64,000 nucleotides of DNA from positions 150,734,961 to 150,798,960 of the forward strand of contig OZ038382.1 in the NCBI GenBank assembly GCA_964036045.1, given 5' to 3'. Below are positions 55,691 through 64,000 of the stretch, one piece after another; the stretch's first letter is position 1; the number at the start of each line of letters is the position of its first letter. The stretch is from Eutreptiella sp. 'Long Island Sound 2002'. Its lineage: Eukaryota; Euglenozoa; Euglenophyceae; Eutreptiales; Eutreptiaceae. The notes under the pieces were generated by a model. It saw only the letters and a program-made list of their open reading frames with translations, made no database searches and had not been told where the DNA came from. Made by a program: the position numbers and the translations under genes.

Positions 55691-55769
55691 GGATGAATTT
55701 GTACGTGACACATCTTGCATTTGTATTTGCTCCATTTCCACTTATAGCATTCCTTCCTAATTGGTCTAC

Positions 55770-56030
55770 TAAGGGAAACAAGATTCTAAGCCCAGATATG
55801 CTGCCGTTGAAAGTTAGCGGGCGCAGTCCAATCTCGGCTATAACAAGACACAATTTGGGAACACGGAGCATTCTTGAACGTCACTTTGTTTAGCTCTTGC
55901 TTTGCAACGTGTTTTGCTGCCGTTTGTCATTGGACATTGTCTGTCTTTGTTCACAACATGGATACTTGTTACAAACGTCTCGGTTTTGTATTTCCTTACA
56001 AACATAACCTGCTTGAATCTTGCCCGCCAT
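55770..56030. repeat. Uninterrupted copy of the dispersed repeat (empty site)
   Basis: Reads AAACAAGATTCTAAGC ... ACAATTTGGGAACACGGAG then CATTCTTGAACG ... TTACAAACGTCTCGG. It spans the point where the 2.65 kb element sits in the other copy. The copies are clearly diverged but alignable. Confidence 0.7.
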
Positions 56031-58044
56031 ACATAGAAGACCCCACCCTCAGCACAGGATGGATTGTTTGCAAAGAGTTCACATCTACCGGACTTGCATC
56101 AAGAAGGAGAGCTTTGTTGGAGAACCAATACCCATTATTTTTCTGGTGCCTAGCTACATTTTGAAATGGGCCTTTTTCATTCATCATGGCACGCTTTTCA
56201 CAGAGTAACTTTCTCTATGCCGGGCTGCTTCGGACATTCCAAGATGTAATTGACTCATTTAGAGCCCTATTGGAATGGTTTTGTCCCACTGAAAGCCGGT
56301 GAAGCGGTTTGGCACGCTGCCAGGTGGGGCAAAGCGATAGAACCAAAACTCTATTTGCTATCATGGCCTTTCAACTTTTGATCTATTCTTCTTGCTTTTG
56401 GAGGTCCTAGTGGTGTCTGGAAACAATGCTGCGTGGCAGAAACTAGCAAAGCAAAGCAGTTATGATTACTCAAATTTGGCAAACCCACAGTTCAAGAGAG
56501 AAACTTTTTCCGGTAATTACGCGACCACTGCAGTTCTCCCCGGCCTAGGTTGGTCACTTGGTGGTTAGTACCAATTCAAATCCAAATTGCATTCAAATGA
56601 ATTACATTTTGCGTGACCTTGCTGGGCCTTATGCACTACCTTAGAATCTTCTACGGTGCGCCTTGTTTGAGCAATTCTCAAAAGTAAGAACCACACAAAA
56701 AAAAAGTCACACTTGGGCTACATTCGTTCACTGATTCACTCTATGCCGTTGTATAATTTCCGCATCAACGAAACCACACAGCTGTGAAGAAAAAAAAGGA
56801 GCCATACAAATCTGGGTGTGGTTGTGACAAAGCAGGTAACATTACAACTAGAGATTGAATTTGACAATCTGTTACCTTTTTGTGAGAGGCTACTACACGT
56901 GGGCTACATGCCCTCATTTTGCTTTTGGAACCACCGGGGCCAGAAAAATATGAAACACTGTTGGTTCGCAACCAAACGGGTAAATCCTCTGGCACGTGGA
57001 GGGACTTTGTTGTATTTTCTTTCAACATAACATGGCTGTCCAGGTCAACGAAAAGCTGTTTGACAAAAAACAAACCAAATTGGTCACAGAATACGCAATC
57101 CATTCTCCTCAATCATTTGTCAGGCCAAAAAATGGATTTTTGGGTCCAAAAAAGGCATGGATTCAGGACTGCACCTCCCAACCTCCCTAAGCCACCATCG
57201 CTGAGTTGTGGGATCTAACTTAGGATTTTGGAGAACCACATGTCAATGAACAAATACACCATGTTGTAGCCGGAACAATCGTGTCTACTTTCTAAAATCG
57301 GGTTTGGATGTGCTGGGTTATGGTTTGTTGTTGTTATTGTTGTCAGTGCTCACTAGATATAATGGTAGAGGGGTGAAGTAAAAAATATTTTGCACAAGAA
57401 TATTGCATTCCTCCTTTTCTTTCCAGAGCATCTGTTTTGCATCGAAAACAGAAAACGGTTGTCCCAAATGGAAAGCTAATGCAAAGGGGTGCGACCAATG
57501 AATCACCCAGGCTCTTTGCATCACCTTGGGTGCCAATCGCTGTCTTGAATCATGCAGCTTGCCATGTGCGCATCATACTGTTTGTCCTGCTTCAGGAATT
57601 ATGCACTTTTCTGAAATCGGTGTACCCAATCCTCTTTCCCTCACACAGAGCATTATATGCAGCCACCTCTTAATTCAATAATGAGCAAACAACATCCAAT
57701 GGGCAGCAACAACTGCAGAAATTGATGGAGACGTCGTGCATCAATGAATTGCAGGGGCTGTTGCGTTGCATATGCACCAAGCACTGCACCTTTTTGCCCC
57801 AAACAGAAAACGAATATGGCAATAACCATGACCTGCAAATGCAGGCATACATGAGAGGCCCTTACAGATAACGGGTCAACTTTCCCTATGGATGTGGTTT
57901 GCGTTACCATGGCCCCAGTGTTAGCACTGTGTGGCACCTGGCCTGAAGAATGCCTTGGCAACCAGGAACTTCACTCAATACATGAGTGGGTGCAACATAT
58001 TGTATCATTGGTTTGCCAATTTTATATTCAGGATCAGGGGCAGC
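56031..58044. other. Intergenic DNA, no gene recognised
   Basis: AT-richer, non-repetitive. A short TTG/TTA microsatellite lies near 57327-57346. ORFs of 60-115 codons on both strands lack any recognisable motif. Confidence 0.5.
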
Positions 58045-60701
58045 AGCAGCCCTTGTGAACAAAGTAATGATATACAGTTGCTACATTTCCTGTTTTGTCT
58101 CTTCATCGACCCCATCATTCGCCACTTACTCACTCTTCTCCCCCAAAAGCAACAACACCTATACGCTTTTATAGATCATCTCGCTCTTCAATCCTCCGAC
58201 CCCAAAATCCTCCACACAATCCTATACTTCCTCTTCCACACCGGACCCAAATACGGACTACTTTTTAACCAAGAAAAATCTGAACTTCACGCACTTAACG
58301 ACACCCCACACGTTACCATCCGCATCTCCCCACACATACATTTCTCTACATATGACAAATCAGGTAACCCCCGCACACACTACAAATACCTAGGCACGTA
58401 CTTCTTTAACAAAACCCAAAACAAACACATGCACTCTCTGCTCGCCAACACCATTTCTTCTTTCTTCCACGACCTTGCTCCTCTCCCACTCTCCTACACC
58501 GAGCTCATTAAACTCAGCAATTCACAACTCATTCCCTCTCTCACCTACCGCCTAATTTACAATTCTCTCCCAGAAAATCTACTCAACTCCCTTGACAGCG
58601 CTATTTGGTCTTACATTTCAAAACAAGGCCATCTATCCAAACTCACTCCAACAAAAACCAAATATGGGAACCGCGCTCACTTTCAGCTGGGCATAACCTC
58701 CCTCAAGTTAAAAGTTCATCAGCAAACCGTCAACCATATGACTCGGTACCTCCTCAAAGAAGGACCTAAACCAACCAATGAAGCTGTCCTCTACGCTCTC
58801 TCTCAGCCAACCTCATCTCCAAACCTTCTCGAATCATTCTCTGTCGACTCAGCAAACTTCATCAACATATCTCTGCACAACGTCCCAAACTCAAACCCAG
58901 CCCCACTCACCACCATCCCTCTCTACACCACCGTCCAAGTTCAGTTTGAGTGTTTCCTCTCAACCACAACCCCAACTTCCTACTCCTATACCCGCACAAA
59001 GACTCACCCTACACCCAGCCAACGATGGGCAACAGGTACCATCATCAAACAAAACCCCACATCCACAGACGTAGACTTCGGAGACGCCATCATGGTCCTG
59101 AAATCACACCACCGTTTTAAAGTCCCCTCACATAAAACCCTCGATCCATCCCCTTTCTCCACCATCCCACTCTCCAGCACACATTCTACCCCCTTCCCCT
59201 ACCCCTTCAGTTCGACGCGCTCCACCAGAACATACATCCAGTTTGACCTCAGAAATGTCATTCCTCTACCCCCCAGTGGCACTCTCGACTATTGGGGTTG
59301 TCACGACTTCATCGAAGCTATTCAACATCACCCCACCGCCACCATCATTTACACTGATGGTTCCAACAACCCTACCAAACCTCTATTACCATCCGGCTCC
59401 GCCGCCATTATCACCACCCTCTCCTCAACACTAGCCATAACTTCCACGTGCCCCATTGAAGGCTCCTACCCCGCAGAAATCTACAGCATTATCATGCTCA
59501 CAACCTTTCCTCTACACTCATTACCTCAACCCATCATCATCCCAATCGACAACCTCTCAACCTGCAGTACCTTAAACTACATCATGTCACACTCCCACTT
59601 CCCTTTGTCCTGCTCCATCGATCCTTTCTCTTTTTGGTACTACTTGATTTGGTCCTCACTGAACCAATCTAAACTTGCTCCACTCTTCGTGTGGTGCAAA
59701 GGACACGTCGACATCCTAGGGAACGAAATCGCTGACTCTATCGCCAACTGGATTCCTCACAATCAATACCAGCAGCCCAACAACTACCTCCCATCAGTCA
59801 CTTCCCCCATCCTTACCATCGGTTTCAGCATACTTCCCGGAAAAATTTCCTACAAAAACTTGACCACTCAACTCCCTCAACATCATCATAACAACATCCA
59901 TCTCTCACTCAGCAATGACTACTTTCTACACTCTTCATGGTTCTCCGTGTTCTCATTTAAATGGGTGAACGGCCTTTTCACTTGTAAAGGCTACAAACCT
60001 CACTTCATCCTCAATGATTTTAAATGCCCGATGTGCTCCCTCATTCATCCTTTGGACCCCCTTTCAACTCTCTCATACTGCACCTTCGCGAACTCTTCAA
60101 CAACACATGGCCACTACCCTTCCGCCACACCGTAATAAACTGGATCCCCACTGCTCCTAGGGGAGAAGTCCGCAATTATTTCAAAACCCTTGTCCCCAAC
60201 TCTCTCAGCAACCTTCTCCAAACCCCACACAGAAACACCACTTATGCTCACCATATAAACTCACTCACCAAAACCCTCCAACATCGTCGCAAACCCCTTT
60301 CCAAAGCCTTGGAGTCTATCAGAGACTGGTTCATTACAAACCCTCTAAACCTTGATCACCTCGAGCCTCACGCCCCTGACAGCCCCTGGTTTACACCAAT
60401 GTCTGACCTCAGCACCTCCGCCAGCGCTCCAACAAAACTTACCTATCCAAAAAAACAATCACACAACAAACCCACCAACAAACACCCCTACCAAACTCGC
60501 TCCTCTCACAAAACAAAACCTTCATCAAAATTCCACCGCTTGAGCCTCACACCCCACAACTTCCCTAACAAAACATCTTCTCCCTCAACTTCATCTCCAC
60601 ATTCCAATTTCACCACTTCCCGCCACCACCTCCCAAAACTTCTCTACTCTGCTCCAAAAAGACGCCGGCTGAACCCCCCCTCCCTACTGAAAGATGCATG
60701 A
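58045..60701 (+). pseudogene. 5'-truncated non-LTR retrotransposon: RT tail, RNase H, Cys/His tail
   Basis: The readable homology begins inside the RT palm (FLFCLFIDPIIRHLLTLL near 58085). The YADD box reads YAFIDHLALQS near 58170, so the second catalytic Asp is His. Thumb-like motifs follow (GLLFNQEKSELHAL, HYKYLGTYFF, SLTYRLIYN). RNase H lies at 59340-59760: TIIYTDGSNN, YPAEIYSIIML, IPIDNLSTCSTLNY and VWCKGHVDILGNEIADSIANW, with the Asp, Glu, Asp and His/Asp positions present. A Cys/His cluster (FKCPMCSLIHPLDP near 60020) follows, then the frame ends at 60135. The continuation lies in another frame at 60024-60701 (RGEVRNYFKTLVPNSL), ending in a basic tail. The upstream fin, fingers and endonuclease are missing, as in a 5'-truncated LINE insertion. 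Codon use (C- and A-rich, ACC/CTC/CAC) differs from other elements here. A C21 run at 60765-60785 lies just downstream. Confidence 0.82.
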
Positions 60702-61794
60702 AAGCCCGCCCCCCCCCAAAACCATAGACCCCACCTGCCCCCCATTTTCCCATAGCCACAGCCTCCCCCCCCCCCCCCCCCCCCCTCATATCACGTTCGC
60801 CAATTCAGTTCTTTTTCTTTTCGTGGTGCCAGCATACCCATCTCTGCTCCTGGATTTTCTTTTTGGTTTATATGTCTGCTAATCTGTGAACTCTGTCTAC
60901 CTGGGATGATCCATCTGTCACAGAGCTCAGGTTCTTTTACAGGCTTACAGACCACTGGATTTTTCTGACGTTCCAGACAAACAGGGACACCCATTTTCAC
61001 TGGAGCCTGCAAACCCAGGCCCATATTTATGTTCTATTATTATGTCTTACTGCAGATGACCCTGTTTTCAGTTTCAAGCCCTTTAACTCTGCTGGTCAGC
61101 CTTGTTTCAGGTGCAAACCAACCAGAAGTGTTACTCCAACAGGGCTCTGGTCATGCCCTATCTCTTTTAATTTCATCACGCCTTTCAAACTGCTTCCTCT
61201 CCTGTTGGTAGCCCAGCAATATTTGATTGCCATTTGTCACTCTCCCTAGGCTATTGGTGCCTCACTTGGCAGTGCTTTGCACCCAGGGAATTTTACAGTG
61301 GCATGATCTACTTGTACGGGTTCCATTCCCGCGGCTGTCCTTCGAGGAACCTCGCATTGTGAGCAGTTTGTGATGATGTTTTGGGCGGGAAACCGCCATG
61401 TCTCAAAAAAAATACAGATGCTACATTTCATTTACACCCCTGGCAGCCTTCCCTGCACCATCAAATTTGGGTGTCAAACAAGAATTGAAATCACCTGAGA
61501 GTTGCCTTTAGATCTGAACTGCTGATCATTTGTGATACAACCAAGTTCATCAATTAAAACCCTGAATTGTTCCAGAGGAATGGCAGCTGGCACATTGGCC
61601 ATAACATGCTCCAGAGAGCTTTGCCTACCTACAGCACATCCCACCAACCACAGTCTTTAATGTACCAACCCACACTTTCATCCCCTTTTCCAGCCCATTG
61701 CAGCGCAAGAAGAGCACATACTGGACTCAGGATTGAACAGGAGCCAAGGAAATGATACCGGTCTTAGTTGCATGGGTTCCAGGTTTGGTGGCCC
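60702..61794. other. Spacer between the LINE copy and the thioredoxin gene
   Basis: Contains the C21 run (60765-60785) and otherwise unremarkable moderate-GC DNA. No gene recognised; it should include the 3' UTR of the minus-strand thioredoxin gene. Confidence 0.5.
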
Positions 61795-62876
61795 TCAATA
61801 CATGCCAGAGTTCTTGAACATCTTCTCCAACTTCACTGTATCAGTGCCAAACGCCTCCGCCACCATCATACCATTCTTATAAAGATGGAATGTTGGAAGT
61901 TGCTTGATTCCCATCTCCCTGGAACATGAAGCACAACATTCTCAGAAGAATGGATGTGACTATTCTGACGGTCGCTCAAATTGATGATGTTGGGGATAAC
62001 TGCGGCATTTATGGGGCACCCGACAGCATTTGCGCTGCAGATACGCAGGGCTGAAAGGAACACTGTAGACGGGCGGACCCCTGTCAGAGTGTTGACAATC
62101 GGCACACACAGCAATCAGCAAATGCAAGCGACGCACGTGTGTCCCATGGGTGCCAGGCAGGGTGCGGGGGAGGGGGGGCTTGCATACATAGGTTTGAAAT
62201 CTAGCGCCAAAATCTGCGGGGGGGAAAAGCTCCTTTGGGGGACCAAACATGCTTCATCGAACACAAGAAACGTGATGACTTTTGTGGACTGCCTCGTCGT
62301 GCTTTCAGTTCTCCTTTGGATTTGGAGGGTGCGGCTGTCCCGATCGGGATTCGGATTGCAACTCGAACACAGAAGGAACAGCTGCATCCAGTGCACAACT
62401 CAGTGGCACCCAATTATTTGTGATCACATCTGAGCTGGCGACGCTAGTGGCATGCCTGGCACTGTGTCATCAATGCAAGAAGGGGCAATTGGAAAGGGAG
62501 GGACGAGAAGTTTGGGGGCAAGGGGGGGCAGGTGGTAGTGGGTCAGTCCCAGAGACAGTGCCCAGGGTATCCCAATCCCTCCCTGAATATCCGCAGAAAA
62601 ATCACATTAGTGGTTGGGCACACTTGCACTTCTCGCCGTACTGTCCGCAATCAATTTTGTACGACACCACCTTCCCCTTGTACTCTGCTGCAAGGTCCAT
62701 GAACTTCGGATTCATAATTTTGCATGGACCACACCTGCAACCCACAAAACCATGATGCCTTGGTTGGACACCCTCCGCTGCAATTGGCACAACAGCAGCT
62801 GCCAGCCATGCCGTGCATGCCACAACAGCAGCAAGGGCAGCACACACCAAGCTGCATGGTGATCTACCAGCAGCAT
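61795..62876 (-). CDS. Thioredoxin-like protein, three exons (N-terminus uncertain)
   Basis: Exons on the minus strand: 62876-62848, 62734-62624 and 61918-61795 (TGA at 61797-61795). Introns are 113 and 705 bp, both GT-AG (GTGTGTGC...TTGCAG and GTGTGCCC...TTCCAG). Spliced, they give 87 residues in one frame with the features of the fold: LVDHHAAWCGPCKIM (active-site CGPC, its Trp codon made across intron 1), an alpha-2 segment (FMDLAAEYKGKVVSYKIDC), the cis-proline loop GIKQLPTFHLYKNG, and a terminal helix (VKLEKMFKNSGMY). Normal thioredoxins have about 20 more residues before LVD; an in-frame TGA lies just upstream, so either the ATG at 62876-62874 starts a short form or an upstream exon (possible acceptor TAG at 62866-62864) is unidentified. 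His replaces the usual Phe after VD. It would act as a disulfide reductase. The best candidate host gene here. Confidence 0.8.
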
Positions 62877-64000
62877 GAGCCGGAGGCATGCATATCAGGC
62901 AGCATAGCATCCCACAATTGCAGCCACGACAGCAGCCGTAGCCAGGAGACATTGCAGACTGAGTGTGATTTCTTGCACTGCGTGCACACTGGCGACTACT
63001 TTTGGGGCCTACTCCCCCAAATCAACCTCCAACAACACCTTTTTCCAAATGCTACCCCAAACCAGCCTCACCAGAACCCAGTTTTATAGCCATCAACTGT
63101 CACAACAATACAACAACACAATCAAGGCTGATCTTCTTGAAGGTCATATGATTCACCAGCCATATGATTCTTGCACGCATAAAGATGGCACAAAGGGCAC
63201 ACAAAGGTTTCTTGGTGTGTACACAAATAATACAAAAAAGTTTCATCATAATGAAGATCCAAGGCCGGACCCTCATGCTCATCCCAAATGGGCACATGGA
63301 AATATTCCCATAGTCCGGAACGCTCTTTTGGCTAAGCATCTAAGATTGCATGCTATGTCATAGAATGCATGTGTTAGCACCAAAGGTCACCAAAAGAACC
63401 CATCAAAATATCTCAGATCACTAAAAAGAGAAGGCAAGCAACAATGTGGCTTTTTCTCCACGGTACTGGGTCCCAAAGCTGATCATGGCAATAAAACCAC
63501 CCCCAAATGGGTGATAAAACCACTCTTAAAAACCATCCTCCTTGGGGTCATAATCCCCCCAAAACACCCTGCTGAACCACCACACATGACACAAAAAAGC
63601 AGTCCAAACAATGCATGTTGCCAAACACGAGGCAACAAATCCGATGTGCTTGTACAGCAGCCCATTTTGAACCAGAATGCCATTGTCACATGAGCTGTTG
63701 TTGACTATTGCAACAAACCCGAGAATGGCATGGGTGAGCGTGGCCTGCACTACCCTGCCCCACACTGCACTACTAATGCAGCGTATGTAATGCAACCCCT
63801 TCCCATGCCCTGCAACAAACCTTGGTGCAAACCTGTCCCAGAGCTCGTCCCAGAACCCTATCCAAGAGGCTGTTTCCAACACCATCCTAAAACCCATCCC
63901 AACCTTGTCCGCAACCCTTTACAAAATCCCCAAAGATGCGCTATCACAAATTGTATCCCAAACCCCATTTGAAACCATGCCCATGACCCTGTCCTCGATA
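62877..64000. other. Upstream of the thioredoxin exons; no further gene recognised
   Basis: I looked on the minus strand for the missing thioredoxin amino end (strand beta-1 and helix alpha-1) and did not find a convincing exon. Open frames such as 63526-63897 (minus) have no recognisable content. Confidence 0.45.

Noticed and set aside
62602-62952. Thioredoxin as a single 116-codon exon
   Set aside because: That frame reads through intron 1, giving CRCGPC instead of WCGPC, and into intron 2. The spliced model restores the conserved residues at both junctions.

Overview
The window looks like nuclear DNA from a eukaryotic microalga or similar protist with a large, repeat-dominated genome. Reasons: only one host-type gene is recognisable and it is split by GT-AG introns; there are several nested retroelements, long minisatellite arrays and many long mononucleotide G/C runs; there are no operons, ribosome-binding-site patterns or bacterial gene spacing. 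The style of the two Ty3-type pol proteins (chromodomain-bearing, with a very long pre-capsid ORF in one) makes a dinoflagellate my first guess. This is a low-to-moderate confidence inference from family resemblance; I found no spliced-leader sequence to confirm it.

Layout. 1-337 and 10738-13963 are two parts of one unrecognised long minus-strand ORF (element Z), split by a 10.4 kb insertion (338-10737) that carries a degenerate plus-strand Ty3/gypsy-like gag-protease-RT-RNase H-integrase-chromodomain set. The insertion is flanked by a 79 bp direct repeat. 13948-20270 is a composite of CA-rich low-complexity DNA and two paralogous minisatellite blocks (about 62/64 bp units followed by about 65 bp units). 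20272-25420 is mostly GT-rich non-coding DNA plus a minus-strand fragment of element X. 25793-43342 is a 17.5 kb minus-strand LTR retrotransposon with 3.2 kb LTRs (TG...CA), a polypurine tract, an unusually long gag region, a protease ORF and an RT-RNase H-integrase-chromodomain ORF. A 651 bp segment occurs on both sides of it in direct orientation. 45117-49096 is element X, a degenerate ORF series with a ULP1-like cysteine protease, a proline-rich tract and an SR-rich tract; its 3' tail ends at 51475 in (ACCT)n and is an inverted match to 20272-20790. 52011-54662 is a young non-autonomous LTR element (888 bp LTRs) whose termini and polypurine tract match the 17.5 kb element. 58045-60701 is a 5'-truncated non-LTR retrotransposon (RT tail, RNase H, Cys/His tail). 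61795-62876 (minus) is a thioredoxin-like gene piece in three exons.

How the parts relate. Almost everything is mobile DNA at different stages of decay. The 17.5 kb chromovirus-like element probably mobilised the 2.65 kb non-autonomous element, because LTR ends and polypurine tract agree. Element X and its inverted relative (Y, 20272-24750) are two copies of one family with outward-facing (ACCT)n tails. Stops and frameshifts interrupt every transposon ORF except that the RT-integrase ORF of the 17.5 kb element is formally open, and even that contains compensating frameshifts. The thioredoxin gene is the only candidate for a working host gene, and its amino end is incomplete in this window.
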